NCBI RefSeq assembly: GCF_024585285.1
Contig: NZ_CP040755.1
Location: 2,356,001-2,420,000 of the forward strand
Direction of reading: 5' to 3'
Source: Colwellia sp. M166
GTDB taxonomy: Bacteria; Pseudomonadota; Gammaproteobacteria; Enterobacterales; Alteromonadaceae
Length of the DNA: 64,000 nt
The translations under genes and the position numbers were made by a program. Below, in pieces: positions 44,298 through 54,936 of the stretch. The notes under the pieces were generated by a model, which was given only the letters and a program-made list of their open reading frames with translations, did not search any database and was not told the DNA's origin. The stretch's first letter is position 1. Each line of letters opens with the position of its first letter.

Positions 44298-45484
44298 TGA
44301 AACGATTATTAGTAGTAGTACTGTTATTTCTTACTGCCGTTGCTCTTAGTCCGGTATTGATTGGAGAAAAAGGTTATATCTTGATTGCTATGGGCGATTT
44401 AACCATAGAGTCAACCGTAGTAACAGCAAGTATAATGTTGATACTCAGCTTTGTCGCTTTGCTTATGGTGTTGAAGTTTTTCCGTGGCGGGCTAAATTTT
44501 AGTTTTGCAGCTTGGAACAAAATCGCCTTTGCCAGCCGTCGCAAAGCCGTCAGAGATCTCAACAAAGGTATTGCAGCCTATGTGTTAGGTGACTACAAAC
44601 AAGCGGAACATTTACTTGCTAAGTCAGCTGAAGCCTCCTCTTTTGAACATATTGCTTACCTTATTGCCGCCGATGCCGCACAAAAGCAAGCATTAAGGCC
44701 AAATACTGACCATTATTTAGCTTTACTTGAGCAAAAATCTAACACCCTAAAAACCGCAGGATTAGAAGCAGTATTAATTAAAATAAAATTACTGATCGGT
44801 CAGCAAAATTATGCTCAAGCACGAAAGGTTATTGATGAACACCATAAACATATTGGTCATGATGCACGACTGTTATCATTAGAAGTAGCATTAAGCTTAA
44901 TTGAACAGCGCTTTGATTATGTTATTAAACAGCTTAATGCGGCTAAAAAACAAAAAAGTATCACGAATGAAACCATTACCTTATGGCAACAACAAGCATT
45001 TTACGGCGCTTTTAATGACCGAATTAAGCAACAAGATAATGAGGCGTTAATGGCGTTCTGGCAACAGTTGCCCAAAAAAGACAAACAATCAGAAACAATC
45101 GTGCTTGCTTATTGTCAGGTTTTAGCTGAAAACCAAATACACCAACCTTTAGCTAAATTATTACTACCAATAATAAAAAAAGGCACTAATACCTCCTTAC
45201 TATCAGCAATAAGAACCTTACCTATTGCTCAGCCAGATAGTTTGATGGCCGCCGCACAAAAGCATTTACATAACGAGCCACACAATGCTCTTTGGCTATC
45301 GTTAGTTGCTCATTTTGCCACAACGTCACAACAATGGTCACTGGCTGAAAAAGCTTTTAATAGCTTAGTGAACCTTGAAGAAAAACAATACGATAAAATA
45401 GATTTACTGGCTTTTTCTCAAGTACTTGAACAACAAGGTCAGCTAGATAAAGCCAATCAAGTACTGAGAAAAATTCACGCATAA
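44297..45484 (+). CDS. hemY: HemY family membrane TPR protein
   Basis: 395 residues with two N-terminal membrane helices (4-22 and about 42-62), then TPR-like repeats (KGIAAYVLGDYKQAEHLLAKSA, LKTAGLEAVLIKIKLLIGQQNYAQARK). It is not protoporphyrinogen oxidase despite the shared gene name; the role in tetrapyrrole metabolism or its regulation is unproven. The start overlaps the hemX stop by one base. The downstream hairpin at 45519-45567 is shared with arfA. Confidence 0.93.
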   Translation: MKRLLVVVLLFLTAVALSPVLIGEKGYILIAMGDLTIESTVVTASIMLILSFVALLMVLKFFRGGLNFSFAAWNKIAFASRRKAVRDLNKGIAAYVLGDYKQAEHLLAKSAEASSFEHIAYLIAADAAQKQALRPNTDHYLALLEQKSNTLKTAGLEAVLIKIKLLIGQQNYAQARKVIDEHHKHIGHDARLLSLEVALSLIEQRFDYVIKQLNAAKKQKSITNETITLWQQQAFYGAFNDRIKQQDNEALMAFWQQLPKKDKQSETIVLAYCQVLAENQIHQPLAKLLLPIIKKGTNTSLLSAIRTLPIAQPDSLMAAAQKHLHNEPHNALWLSLVAHFATTSQQWSLAEKAFNSLVNLEEKQYDKIDLLAFSQVLEQQGQLDKANQVLRKIHA

Positions 45485-45518
45485 AACTTATACGTTCTAA
45501 AAACAATAAGCACAAAGC

Positions 45519-45567
45519 CCTATTTAATAGCGATTAGATAATAATATTTAAGCCGCTATTAAATAGG
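45519..45567 (-). promoter_or_regulatory. RNase III-type hairpin spanning the arfA stop codon
   Basis: On the minus strand CCTATTTAATAGCG (45567-45554) pairs perfectly with CGCTATTAAATAGG (45532-45519): 14 bp around a 21-nt loop containing the arfA TAA (45550-45548). In E. coli a hairpin within arfA is cut by RNase III or stops transcription, making non-stop arfA mRNA that tmRNA normally clears. The location here fits the same scheme; it could also end the hemY transcript. Confidence 0.75.
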
Positions 45568-45751
45568 ACTCTTGTCCTTTATGTTTTTGCTTTCGTTGAA
45601 AAGATCCCTTACCTTTCTTAGCGTTAATTATTTGCTGTTTAAATAATTTTGACCTTACTACTGCCGCTAAAAAATTATCTTTAATAACACCTCGACCTAA
45701 TTCACAAGCACCTTGCTTTTGCTGGTGTTTTTTTACTTTACTTTTGCTCAT
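45548..45751 (-). CDS. arfA: Alternative ribosome-rescue factor ArfA
   Basis: 67 residues from ATG 45751, which has AAAGGTG 6 nt upstream. The block GVIKDNFLAAV, then LFKQQIINAKKGKGSFQRKQKHKG, is the ArfA core; E. coli has GQIKDN and NKKGKGSYMRKGKHG at the same places. ArfA recruits RF2 to ribosomes stalled on non-stop mRNA when tmRNA fails. The C-terminal codons form one arm of a 14-bp hairpin, so full-length translation is probably rare. The basic N-terminal extension (MSKSKVKKHQQKQGACELG) is longer than in E. coli. It is convergent with hemY. Confidence 0.88.
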   Translation of the reverse strand: MSKSKVKKHQQKQGACELGRGVIKDNFLAAVVRSKLFKQQIINAKKGKGSFQRKQKHKGQESYLIAA

Positions 45752-45911
45752 TTTACACACCTTTCAGTTGGTTTATGTTATACCAATGATGACAAATTTA
45801 TTGCTTCATCACAAAAACGCGCAGAGTATATACTAATAAAAAAATTATGCACAAATATTAAATTTATCTCATTCGACACTATTGAACTAACGAATTTTAA
45901 TCGCAAAATTT

Positions 45912-46601
45912 ATGACAACTACTGATCAAACAATCAGAATTAAAGCCATTGCCCGTCATCATGGTTTATTCATTACCTTAACAGGTATTATCGCTTTAGT
46001 TATTGTCGCTTGGCTGTGTAGCTATTATTGGCAATTAGCACGCTTCCCTTTACTTTTTATGGTGCTCGCTTGCTTAGTGACTATTTTTATCGGTTTACTC
46101 AAACTAGCAGAGCCTGCCTATAGTTTGATAATGACGCCTGAAAGCTTAACTTTCCATCATCGTCACGGTCGTTGGCAGTTTCACTGGCAGCAAATTCGTA
46201 ATATACACTCAGTCACTAATACTGTTGGTATAACACGTGATGAACTCAATTACGTCGGTATCAAACTAGTATCGATAGATGCAATAGCGAAGCATGTGTC
46301 CTTACGATTAGCAAACCGCATGATCCACGAGCAAAAGCCGCTTATTCACTACTGCATTAAACATCAGTTGCTAACTTTTGAACAAGGGATATTAAATTTT
46401 GAACCCTACGTATTAGCTGATGGCGAAGTGATAAAAGGACCATTAGCCGCTTTTCTCCATCATAGTGACATGTTAAATCATGCGCTCGGTGCACACATAT
46501 TTATCTCAGCGAATAATTTAAATGCTTCAATTGATGAGTTTGTTGCCCTAGCCAATCGCTACTTAACACAAGCAAAGACCGCTAAGATTAATACCCCATA
46601 A
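45912..46601 (+). CDS. Inner-membrane protein, DUF2982-like
   Basis: 229 residues: two adjacent membrane helices (about 19-40 and 45-66, LFITLTGIIALVIVAWLCSYYW and LLFMVLACLVTIFIGLL), then a cytosolic domain starting with PH-like strands (YSLIMTPESLTFHHRHGRWQFHWQQIRNI). The layout and the conserved-looking DELNYVGIKL fit the DUF2982 family of Vibrio and Shewanella, recalled without a search. The function is unknown. It is monocistronic, between arfA and convergent fre. Confidence 0.7.
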   Translation: MTTTDQTIRIKAIARHHGLFITLTGIIALVIVAWLCSYYWQLARFPLLFMVLACLVTIFIGLLKLAEPAYSLIMTPESLTFHHRHGRWQFHWQQIRNIHSVTNTVGITRDELNYVGIKLVSIDAIAKHVSLRLANRMIHEQKPLIHYCIKHQLLTFEQGILNFEPYVLADGEVIKGPLAAFLHHSDMLNHALGAHIFISANNLNASIDEFVALANRYLTQAKTAKINTP

Positions 46602-46664
46602 ATGCATAAAAAAAGCGCAACAATAATATGCTCCGCTCCTGTTTAACTATGATGATTTTTTCGT

Positions 46665-47360
46665 TTAAATAAAAGCAAATGCATCCGCATACATATGCTC
46701 AACTAGAGCCCCTTGCTCAACGAAGTCTTGTCGAACAGCCGCAACCATTTCAAATCGGCCGGCTAAGTAGATATCATAATCAGCTAAATTATTGAGATCA
46801 CTCATTACTACTTTATGCACCATACCAACACGTCCTTGCCAAGTGTCATCTGGTGTTTCAATCACCGGGATAAACTTAGCGTTAGCCAATTGATTAATCA
46901 TCTCTTTGGTTTCGTTTAGCTCATAACAAGCACTTGGGTCGCGTAACCCCCAATAAACAATAACCTCTCGTTGAGAGTGCTGCGCAGCCAAATACTCAAA
47001 CATAGACTTAATGTATGAAAAACCGGTACCACCAGCAATAAGCAGCAAAGGTCGCTGACTGTCTTCACGCAACTGCGCACTACCAAAGGGCATTTCAACA
47101 GTAACTTCAGTGTTAGCTTTAATGTGCTCTATCACTTGCATTGGATAACTATCTGAGCCGAAAGCACCAATTTGTAGTTCAATATATTCTGCCCCAGGAG
47201 CACTGGCAATTGAAAAAGGCCGTTTGTCTTCTTCACTCATGACAAAATTTAAATATTGTCCGGCGGCAAAATCAACAGCTTGGCTCGGCTTTAACAGTGC
47301 CTTATACACGTGTGCTGTTAAAGGAGTCAACGAGGCTACCTGACATGTCATCATTTTCAT
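46665..47360 (-). CDS. fre: NAD(P)H-flavin reductase
   Basis: 231 residues, collinear with E. coli Fre (233). Flavin-binding region RPFSIASAPG, NAD(P)-binding region LIAGGTGFSYIKSM, and the C-terminal YLAGRFEMVAAVRQDF ... DAFAFI. It supplies reduced free flavin, for example for ferric reduction or for UbiX prenyl-FMN chemistry. It is 72 bp after ubiD on the same strand, the same pairing as in E. coli (ubiD-fre), so co-transcription is likely. Confidence 0.96.
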   Translation of the reverse strand: MKMMTCQVASLTPLTAHVYKALLKPSQAVDFAAGQYLNFVMSEEDKRPFSIASAPGAEYIELQIGAFGSDSYPMQVIEHIKANTEVTVEMPFGSAQLREDSQRPLLLIAGGTGFSYIKSMFEYLAAQHSQREVIVYWGLRDPSACYELNETKEMINQLANAKFIPVIETPDDTWQGRVGMVHKVVMSDLNNLADYDIYLAGRFEMVAAVRQDFVEQGALVEHMYADAFAFI

Positions 47361-47431
47361 TTATCTGTACCTTATTACTGCATGCTTCTGATATTAATAC
47401 AGTATAATTAATTTATCGGTTATTTGAATCG

Positions 47432-48913
47432 TTAAGATATATCGAGTTCAGCCCAAATATCATCAACATGATCTTTAATCGCTTGGCTCATTTCGATAGG
47501 CTCGCCCCATTCACGATTTGTTTCACCTGGCCATTTATTGGTCGCATCTAAGCCCATCTTTGAGCCTAACCCTGACACCGGAGAGGCAAAGTCTAAATAA
47601 TCTATTGGCGTGTTTTCAATTAACACCGTATCACGACTTGGATCCATACGTGTAGTCATTGCCCAAATGACATCTTGCCAATCACGAGCATTAATATCAT
47701 CATCACAGACAATGACAAATTTAGTATACATAAACTGACGTAAAAACGACCAAACGCCCATCATGACACGCTTAGCATGGCCGGCATATTGCTTTTTAAT
47801 GGTCACAACAGCTAAACGATACGAGCAACCTTCAGGCGGCAAATAAAAATCTTGGATCTCAGGAAACTGTTTTTGCAAAATAGGTACAAAGACTTCATTA
47901 AGCGCTACACCCAGTATCGCTGGCTCATCTGGTGGACGGCCAGTATATGTACTGTGATAGATAGGATCTTTTCTATGGGTGATATGAGTAACGGTAAATA
48001 CCGGAAAATCGTCAACTTCATTGTAATAACCGGTATGATCACCATAAGGCCCTTCGGGCGCTAATTCATCTGGGTCTATATAACCTTCTAAAACAATTTC
48101 TGCTGTTGCCGGTACTTCTAAATCATTGCTAATACATTTAGCAACTTCAGTTTTGCTACCACGTAAAAGTCCAGCAAATGCGTACTCAGAAAGTGTATCT
48201 GGCACCGGAGTAACCGCACCTAAAATAGTAGCTGGATCTGCACCTAAAGCAACGGCAACCGGATATTTTTCACCCGGAAAAGCTTTTTTAAACTCTTGAA
48301 AATCTAATGCGCCGCCACGATGAGATAACCAACGCATAATGACTTTATTACGAGTTAATAATTGGTTGCGATAAATACCTAAATTTTGGCGTTCTTTATG
48401 TGGGCCTTTAGTCACCGTTAAACCCCAAGTAATTAAAGGAGCAACATCGCCTGGCCAACATTGTTGAATTGGCAGTTGAGTCAAATCAACGGCCTCGCCT
48501 TCAAGCACAACTTGCTGACATAAAGGTTTTTTAATCACCTTAACCGGCATATTTAATACTTGCTTATATAACGGCAACTTATCCATGGCATCGCGAAAGC
48601 CTTTCGGCGGCTCGGGCTCTTTAAGCGCAGCCAACAACTTACCAACATCGCGCAACGCGCTAACCTTGTCTTGTCCCATTGCCAAAGCAACACGGTCTGG
48701 CGTACCAAATAAATTAGTTAAAACCGGCATGCCATGCGGGTTACCATTTTCATCAGTTGGGTTTTCAAATAACAATGCTGGACCGCCTTGACGTAAGGTT
48801 CGATCACTGATTTCTGTCATGGTTAAATTAGTAGAAATAGGTTGGCGAATACGCTTTAATTGCCCTAATTTCTCTAATTGACTGATAAAGTCTCTTAAAT
48901 CACTGTATTTCAT
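47432..48913 (-). CDS. ubiD: 3-octaprenyl-4-hydroxybenzoate decarboxylase UbiD
   Basis: UbiD decarboxylates the ubiquinone precursor using prenyl-FMN made by UbiX. 493 residues from the ATG at 48913, where homologues begin ([17 protein letters not shown]); an ATG nine codons upstream lacks support. Family blocks include [55 protein letters not shown] and [23 protein letters not shown]. The cofactor-binding Arg/Glu residues lie in these blocks. Confidence 0.97.
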   Translation of the reverse strand: MKYSDLRDFISQLEKLGQLKRIRQPISTNLTMTEISDRTLRQGGPALLFENPTDENGNPHGMPVLTNLFGTPDRVALAMGQDKVSALRDVGKLLAALKEPEPPKGFRDAMDKLPLYKQVLNMPVKVIKKPLCQQVVLEGEAVDLTQLPIQQCWPGDVAPLITWGLTVTKGPHKERQNLGIYRNQLLTRNKVIMRWLSHRGGALDFQEFKKAFPGEKYPVAVALGADPATILGAVTPVPDTLSEYAFAGLLRGSKTEVAKCISNDLEVPATAEIVLEGYIDPDELAPEGPYGDHTGYYNEVDDFPVFTVTHITHRKDPIYHSTYTGRPPDEPAILGVALNEVFVPILQKQFPEIQDFYLPPEGCSYRLAVVTIKKQYAGHAKRVMMGVWSFLRQFMYTKFVIVCDDDINARDWQDVIWAMTTRMDPSRDTVLIENTPIDYLDFASPVSGLGSKMGLDATNKWPGETNREWGEPIEMSQAIKDHVDDIWAELDIS

Positions 48914-48969
48914 ATTTGAATTTTGCCAAAAATTTATCATGCATTATAACGGTAGATAGGGAAAAATCC

Positions 48970-49719
48970 CTAATTGATACCGATATCATGTAAATTCTTT
49001 CGTTTTTTCATAACTTCCTTATAACCAGCTCGTACCTTTTCAACCATGGCATCATCCGTTAACTGACTAAATGCCATGTAGAGCTCAATGGATGAAATAT
49101 CTAATTTATAAAGTGGTTTTAAATTATGACAATTAAATGCATCTTGCAGACATATTGCTTGAAAACTTGATTTATTAGCCGGAAATAACTCAATTCGATT
49201 CTGTTGAAACAAGAAGAAATTTTGCTTCCCCTGCACAACCGTTGTCAGTTTTTTAAAACCATTATCGCGTAAGTATTGCTCAACAGCACTATCGCGCACA
49301 GTGCCTATTTGATATTGCTTGAGAGCTTCTAAAGAGGTTTGCAGATTAATCTCGCTATCAGACGCACCGTATAAATAATAGTCCAGAGCCATGATCCTAC
49401 CGACCCATTTAAATTCATTTAATCTTGCTGTCGTTTTTGCCAAAGAGTAAATTAAAATATTGGCTTCAGTTAACGCTAACTGATATGCCCGAGCCCATGG
49501 CAATACTGCAATATCGTATGTTACACCTGCAGCTAATAAAACTTGCTCAACTAAGCTTGTAGCCGGCCCTGTAATCTTACCATTTTCAAGATATTGCAAC
49601 GGAAAGGTATCTTCAGTGACAACTTTTATATTGATAATGTTTTGCTTATCTAGCTCCTCAGCACCACAAGCAATACTACTGACTAACATCAATAAAAAAA
49701 ACATCGAAAAACAGCGCAT
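48970..49719 (-). CDS. Periplasmic solute-binding family 3-like protein
   Basis: 249 residues with an N-terminal signal peptide (FFLLMLVSSIACGA-EE) and the two-lobe layout of family 3 binding proteins: VVTEDTFPLQYLENGKITGPATSLVEQVLLAAG at the start, then YQIGTVRDSAVEQYL at the hinge. The set lacks an ABC permease or ATPase next to it and keeps no classical amino-acid ligand residues that I can identify, so it may be one of the orphan binding-protein-like sensors common in Shewanella and Colwellia. It is monocistronic, leftward. Confidence 0.8.
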   Translation of the reverse strand: MRCFSMFFLLMLVSSIACGAEELDKQNIINIKVVTEDTFPLQYLENGKITGPATSLVEQVLLAAGVTYDIAVLPWARAYQLALTEANILIYSLAKTTARLNEFKWVGRIMALDYYLYGASDSEINLQTSLEALKQYQIGTVRDSAVEQYLRDNGFKKLTTVVQGKQNFFLFQQNRIELFPANKSSFQAICLQDAFNCHNLKPLYKLDISSIELYMAFSQLTDDAMVEKVRAGYKEVMKKRKNLHDIGIN

Positions 49720-50053
49720 TTACTTCCCCTTCAACAGCTTAATTTTTCATTATAAATTTAAAAAATGCGCATACTATACTATCGCAAAATATTTATCGTT
49801 CGTTTTTCATACAAAAAAATAAAAAATAATATCTTTATATGAATATATTCCTTTTACAATCATCAACTCTATTAAGTATAACCACTAAATTATGCTCTCC
49901 AATATTAATTTGTCATAAACTCTAAAACCCTTAATAACGAGCTATAAAAAACAAAATAAAACAATATTATTCAAATAGATAGCTATAAATCAAGTCAATA
50001 CTAGCTTAACAAGCGTTCGAGGTATTATTGAAGAGTAATGTTATTTAAGGCAT
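49720..50053. other. AT-rich intergenic region, no gene found
   Basis: About 330 bp upstream of the solute-binding gene and downstream of rho. It is very AT-rich. A TCAACTCTATTAAGT stretch near 49863 resembles one arm of the palindromic repeat family at 23704, possibly a relic. I see no other structure. Confidence 0.4.
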
Positions 50054-50080
50054 AAAAAAACCAGCAGATGCTGGTTTTTT
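50054..50080. terminator. Intrinsic terminator downstream of rho
   Basis: CCAGC and GCTGG with an AGAT loop, flanked by A7 and T6, make a bidirectional terminator 19 bp past the rho stop. Confidence 0.9.
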
Positions 50081-50099
50081 CAATTTATATTATTAAGTC

Positions 50100-51359
50100 T
50101 TACTGACGTTTCATCGAATCAAAGAATTCGTTATTGGTCTTGGTCATAGCCAGCTTATCAATCATGAATTCCATGGCATCAATTTCGCCCATTTCGTGAA
50201 CGATTTTACGCAAAATCCACATTTTTTGTAATTCATCAGGCTTAGTTAATAGCTCTTCACGACGAGTACCACTACGGTTAAAGTGAATAGCAGGGAAAAC
50301 GCGTTTTTCAGAGATTTTACGTGAAAGGTGTAATTCCATATTACCCGTGCCTTTAAATTCTTCATAGATAACTTCATCCATTTTAGAACCAGTTTCTACT
50401 AAGGCAGTAGCGATAATAGTTAAACTACCACCTTCTTCAATATTACGTGCAGCACCAAAGAAGCGCTTAGGACGATGTAAAGCATTGGCATCAACACCAC
50501 CGGTAAGTATTTTACCTGACGAAGGAATAACGGTGTTATAGGCACGTGCTAAACGGGTAATTGAATCAAGTAAAATAACGACATCTTTTTTATGTTCAAC
50601 TAAACGTTTAGCTTTTTCAATTACCATTTCAGCAACTTGCACGTGACGGTTAGCTGGTTCATCAAATGTAGAGGCAATTACTTCACCTTTAACCAAGCGA
50701 CGCATTTCAGTAACTTCTTCTGGACGCTCATCAATCAACAATACCATTAATTCAGCATCTGGGTGGTTATGAGCAATACTTTGAGCAATATTCTGTAGCA
50801 ATAACGTTTTACCGGCTTTTGGCGGCGCAACAATCAAACCACGCTGACCTTTACCAATCGGGGAGGCTAAATCTAAAACGCGGGCAGTAATATCTTCAGT
50901 CGAACCATTACCACGTTCCATGATCATGCGATCGGTTGGATGTATCGGTGTTAAGTTTTCAAAAAGGATTTTATTGCGAGAGTTTTCAGGGCGGTCAAAA
51001 TTAACTTCATTTACTTTCAAGAGAGCAAAGTAACGTTCACCGTCTTTCGGTGGACGAATTTTACCAGCAATGGTGTCACCGGTACGCATACTAAATCGAC
51101 GTATTTGGCTTGGTGATACATAAATATCATCCGGGCCTGCTAAATAGGAAGAGTCTGCCGATCGTAGGAAACCAAAGCCGTCTTGTAAAATTTCTAAAAC
51201 ACCGCTGCCAAAGATATCTTCACCACTTTTAGCGTGGGCTTTTAAAATAGCAAAAATAATGTCTTGTTTGCGGTTACGAGCCAAATGCTCCAATTTCATT
51301 GTTTCTGCGAGTTTGACTAGCTCGCTGATAGACTTTTCTTTAAGTTCGTTAAGATTCAT
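50100..51359 (-). CDS. rho: Transcription termination factor Rho
   Basis: 419 residues, exactly E. coli length. RNA-binding N-terminal domain ([47 protein letters not shown]), Walker [13 protein letters not shown], Walker [17 protein letters not shown], and the Q/R loops ([36 protein letters not shown]). It is preceded by trxA and a 180-bp leader without a recognisable rhoL ORF. Confidence 0.98.
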   Translation of the reverse strand: MNLNELKEKSISELVKLAETMKLEHLARNRKQDIIFAILKAHAKSGEDIFGSGVLEILQDGFGFLRSADSSYLAGPDDIYVSPSQIRRFSMRTGDTIAGKIRPPKDGERYFALLKVNEVNFDRPENSRNKILFENLTPIHPTDRMIMERGNGSTEDITARVLDLASPIGKGQRGLIVAPPKAGKTLLLQNIAQSIAHNHPDAELMVLLIDERPEEVTEMRRLVKGEVIASTFDEPANRHVQVAEMVIEKAKRLVEHKKDVVILLDSITRLARAYNTVIPSSGKILTGGVDANALHRPKRFFGAARNIEEGGSLTIIATALVETGSKMDEVIYEEFKGTGNMELHLSRKISEKRVFPAIHFNRSGTRREELLTKPDELQKMWILRKIVHEMGEIDAMEFMIDKLAMTKTNNEFFDSMKRQ

Positions 51360-51520
51360 AGTGGGGGTTTCTTAGACTATTTAGGTTGTTATGCTGTGCC
51401 GTTTGGCAATTTAGGATGTTTGAGTATGGTATTTGAAATGTTATTTTCGTTTGAATGTTAAATTTAGCACTAAAAACAAAACAGGTAAAGGATCACATGC
51501 TTGATCTTTCGCTAAAAAGC

Positions 51521-51549
51521 AAAAAGGTCCGAAATACGGACCTTTTTTT
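51521..51549 (-). terminator. Intrinsic terminator downstream of trxA
   Basis: AAAAAGGTCCG and CGGACCTTTTTTT form a stem with a 5-nt loop; it overlaps the trxA stop region on the leftward strand and separates trxA from rho. Confidence 0.85.
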
Positions 51550-51874
51550 ATAAATTGTTATCAATAAACTCTTTTAATTGAGTTTTTGATAATGCGCCAA
51601 CTTTCGTGTCAGCAACAACACCATCTTTAAATAACAAAAGTGTAGGAATACCACGAATGCCATATTTAGGTGGAGTGTTAGAGTTTTGATCTATGTTTAA
51701 TTTGCCAATAGTTAATTTACCAGCATATTCTTCCGCCACGTCGTTCAACAACGGTGCGATCATCTTACATGGGCCACACCATTCAGCCCAGAAATCAACT
51801 AAAACAAGACCTGATGCATTAATTACATCAGTATCAAAACTATCATCAGTTAACTGAATAATTTTATCGCTCAT
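51548..51874 (-). CDS. trxA: Thioredoxin 1
   Basis: 108 residues, with the active site WCGPC at 32-36 and the conserved [13 protein letters not shown]. It reduces cytosolic disulphides, ribonucleotide reductase and PAPS reductase. The order trxA-rho, with divergent rhlB, is the E. coli arrangement. Confidence 0.98.
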   Translation of the reverse strand: MSDKIIQLTDDSFDTDVINASGLVLVDFWAEWCGPCKMIAPLLNDVAEEYAGKLTIGKLNIDQNSNTPPKYGIRGIPTLLLFKDGVVADTKVGALSKTQLKEFIDNNL

Positions 51875-52061
51875 TTATATCTCCATTAAAGGTGGCCTAT
51901 AGCCAATTGGTTAAGATTATACCTTCATCACAATTAATTACCAACAATCATATATAACAGTTATTAGTAAAATAAATCAAAATCAACTAATAGCATTAAT
52001 TTATTAGCGCTTTTATGTGAATCTAATTTTTATTAATAGCGTAACCTGTTAAGCTAGCGGT

Positions 52062-53327
52062 ATGAAAAAAACACACTTAACAGAAATAAAGTTCTCGGAA
52101 CTTAAACTCGAGCCAACCGTTGTTAACGGTCTCGCATCTATGGGCTTTGAATATTGTACTGCAATTCAAGCAAAGTCTCTTCCTATACTTATGACAGGCA
52201 AAGATATTGCCGGTCAAGCGCAAACAGGCGAAGGTAAAACTATTGCCTTTTTAGCGGCGACCTTTCATCATTTACTACAGAAAAAAGATGTTAGCCACAA
52301 TCAACCGCGGGCGCTAATTATGGCACCTACGCGTGAGCTTGCCATCCAAATTCATCGCGATGCCATTGCAATGGCAAAAAGTACCGGGTTACGCCTTGGC
52401 ATTGTATATGGTGGCGAAGGTTATGAAAGTCAACGTCAAGAACTTGAACAAGGTGTCGATATATTAATTGGTACTTGTGGTCGTTTACTTGATTACTTGA
52501 AACAAGGTATTTATAACCTTAACAATATTGAAGTAGTGGTACTTGATGAAGCTGATCGTATGTTCGATCTCGGTTTTATCAAAGATATTCGTTATATGTT
52601 TGGCAAAATGCCGGCAGCGACAGCACGCTTGAGCATGTTATTTTCTGCCACACTGTCTTTCCGTGTTAAAGAACTAGCTTTCGAACATATGAATGATCCT
52701 GACAGTGTTGAAGTAGAGCCAGATCAAAAAACCAACATTCGTATCACCGAAGAATTATTTTATCCTTCAAACGAAGATAAAATGTCTTTGCTGCAAACCT
52801 TAATTGAAGAAGACTGGCCAGATAAGGCGATTATTTTTGCCAATACAAAACATGTTTGTGAAAAAATACATGCCCACCTTGAAGCTGATAATATTCGTGT
52901 TGGTATGCTTACCGGTGATGTGATCCAAAAGAAACGTTTGAAAATTTTAGAACAGTTTACTGATGGGCAATTAGATATTTTAGTTGCGACAGATGTAGCC
53001 GCACGTGGGCTTCATATTCCAGCCGTTACTCATGTATTTAATTATGACTTGCCTGACGATTGTGAAGATTATGTGCACCGTATTGGTCGTACCGGTCGCG
53101 CCGGTGCTACTGGCCATGCAATTAGTTTAGCCTGCGAGCAATATGTCTTTAATTTGCCCGCCATTGAAAGCTATATTGAACATGATTTACCAGTGAGTAA
53201 GTATGATCATGAAGCCTTATTGACCGACTTACCTAAGCCCAAGCCACGCCCACGACGTCATAAACCACACAATGGCGGTCAAAATCGTAGTCGCAGCCCT
53301 GGTAATAGGCCACAAAGGAACGGTTAG
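52062..53327 (+). CDS. rhlB: DEAD-box RNA helicase RhlB
   Basis: 421 residues, the same as E. coli RhlB (421). Q motif [13 protein letters not shown], Walker A AQTGEGKT near 53-60 (RhlB-type glutamate), DEAD in [17 protein letters not shown], and [11 protein letters not shown] basic C-terminal tail ([11 protein letters not shown]) would contact RNase E and RNA in the degradosome. It is 3 bp before gppA, so the two are translated from one mRNA. Confidence 0.97.
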   Translation: MKKTHLTEIKFSELKLEPTVVNGLASMGFEYCTAIQAKSLPILMTGKDIAGQAQTGEGKTIAFLAATFHHLLQKKDVSHNQPRALIMAPTRELAIQIHRDAIAMAKSTGLRLGIVYGGEGYESQRQELEQGVDILIGTCGRLLDYLKQGIYNLNNIEVVVLDEADRMFDLGFIKDIRYMFGKMPAATARLSMLFSATLSFRVKELAFEHMNDPDSVEVEPDQKTNIRITEELFYPSNEDKMSLLQTLIEEDWPDKAIIFANTKHVCEKIHAHLEADNIRVGMLTGDVIQKKRLKILEQFTDGQLDILVATDVAARGLHIPAVTHVFNYDLPDDCEDYVHRIGRTGRAGATGHAISLACEQYVFNLPAIESYIEHDLPVSKYDHEALLTDLPKPKPRPRRHKPHNGGQNRSRSPGNRPQRNG

Positions 53328-53330
53328 ACA

Positions 53331-54836
53331 ATGACGACCACTTCAGTGGAGACTTCATCAGCTCTGTATGCTGTGGTCGATCTAGGCTCTAATAGCTTCC
53401 ATATGTTAATTACTCGACAACTTGCCGATAGCGTGCAAGTTGTTGATAGAGTAAAACGTAAAGTACGTCTTGCCGCCGGCTTAAATTCAGATAACATTTT
53501 GTCTGAGCAAGCTATGGCAAAAGGTTTAGAATGTTTAAGCTTTTTTGCCGAACGCCTACAAGATATCCCCAAAAACAATATTCGCATCGTCGCAACGGCT
53601 ACGCTAAGGCTAGCAGTAAATCGAGCTGACTTTATTACCAAAGCTGAGCTTATTTTAGGCCATAGTATTAGTCTATTAAGTGGTATTGCTGAAGCTGAAT
53701 ATATTTATCTCGGTGTAGCACATACCAATTGCAGTGCCGATAGACGTTTAGTTTTAGATATTGGCGGTGCCAGTACTGAGCTAATTGTCGGCCATGGTTT
53801 TACCATAAAAAAAGCCCATAGCCTTAACATGGGCTGCGTCACTTTCAATCAGCAATATTTTCCAGAGGGTACGCTCACAGCTGATAATTTTTCTCGCGCT
53901 ATAGCAGCCGCAGAGCTGACTATCAAGGCAATAAAAACAGAGTTTTGTGATATTGGTTGGCAATGCGTATTAGGTGGCTCTGGTACCATGCAAGCATTAG
54001 CTGAAATATTAATTTATCAGCACAAACCTACGGTGATTTCATTAAACTTTCTATACCAGGTGCAAGCAGAGTTACAAACTTTTGATAATATAAGTCACAT
54101 CAACTTGCCTGGTTTATCAACAGAAAGAAGTCCCGTTATTGCCAGCGGGTTAGCGATTTTAATTGCCTTATTTAAACAGTTTGCTATTGAGAAATTAACC
54201 CTCTCAAGTGGTGCATTACGTGAGGGCTTGCTCTATGAAATGTTACCTGATAGTCACTCGATTAATATTCGTCAACGAACAATTAGCGCACTTTCTCAAC
54301 GCTTTCATGTCGATCAACAACACGCACAAAGTATTAAACAACAAGTCAGTATTATTTTCACGCAGCTAAAAAACACTTGGGATTTGCCCAACGACAATGC
54401 CTTTGAAATATTACAGGCAAGCTGTGATTTACATGAAATTGGTTTATTGCTCGAATACAAATACCACCAACGACACAGCGCCTATATTCTTAAACATGCA
54501 GATTTAGCTGGCTTTAGCCAATCAGATCGTCAACTCCTAGTTACCTTTGTTAGCCTTTACAAGGGTGATATAAATCAGGCGCTTATTGAACAGCAAGCGT
54601 CGATAGATGCTAAGTACGCTATGAAGTTGCTCATTATCCTACGGTTAGCCGTTATATTATGCCGTCGCCGTAAAGACGATAAATTGCCGAATTATCAGAT
54701 AACAGCAAACGATAAAAGCCTGAATTTATTTTTATCAGCAACATGGCTAAAGCAACATGCACTTATTAGTGATGAGTTAAAGCAAGAAAATGTCCACCTC
54801 AACCGCTTAGGTTATACCCTAAACATTAAGTGCTAA
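53331..54836 (+). CDS. gppA: Exopolyphosphatase / guanosine pentaphosphate phosphohydrolase
   Basis: 501 residues of the Ppx/GppA family. The actin-like fold has phosphate loops AVVDLGSNSFHMLI and LVLDIGGASTELIVG, and a C-terminal HD-like domain (CDLHEIGLLLEYKYHQRHSAYILKHADL). It converts pppGpp to ppGpp and can degrade polyphosphate. The linkage to rhlB is the classical gppA-rhlB locus, although the order here is rhlB first and in the same direction. Confidence 0.94.
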   Translation: MTTTSVETSSALYAVVDLGSNSFHMLITRQLADSVQVVDRVKRKVRLAAGLNSDNILSEQAMAKGLECLSFFAERLQDIPKNNIRIVATATLRLAVNRADFITKAELILGHSISLLSGIAEAEYIYLGVAHTNCSADRRLVLDIGGASTELIVGHGFTIKKAHSLNMGCVTFNQQYFPEGTLTADNFSRAIAAAELTIKAIKTEFCDIGWQCVLGGSGTMQALAEILIYQHKPTVISLNFLYQVQAELQTFDNISHINLPGLSTERSPVIASGLAILIALFKQFAIEKLTLSSGALREGLLYEMLPDSHSINIRQRTISALSQRFHVDQQHAQSIKQQVSIIFTQLKNTWDLPNDNAFEILQASCDLHEIGLLLEYKYHQRHSAYILKHADLAGFSQSDRQLLVTFVSLYKGDINQALIEQQASIDAKYAMKLLIILRLAVILCRRRKDDKLPNYQITANDKSLNLFLSATWLKQHALISDELKQENVHLNRLGYTLNIKC

Positions 54837-54899
54837 TATTTACTTGATGTAAAATGGTGACGATATCTACATCAGTTTTGTTTGTATTAATGATACTCA

Positions 54900-54917
54900 T
54901 ATCGCACTAAGTGAGCA
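54900..54917 (+). repeat. 18-bp dispersed repeat, copy 2
   Basis: Identical to 17079-17096 and likewise 3' to a gene (gppA) in the same direction. It is flanked by ATATC and GATAT, which could close a small hairpin. Confidence 0.6.
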
Positions 54918-54936
54918 CTTATCTAGCTGGATATAA

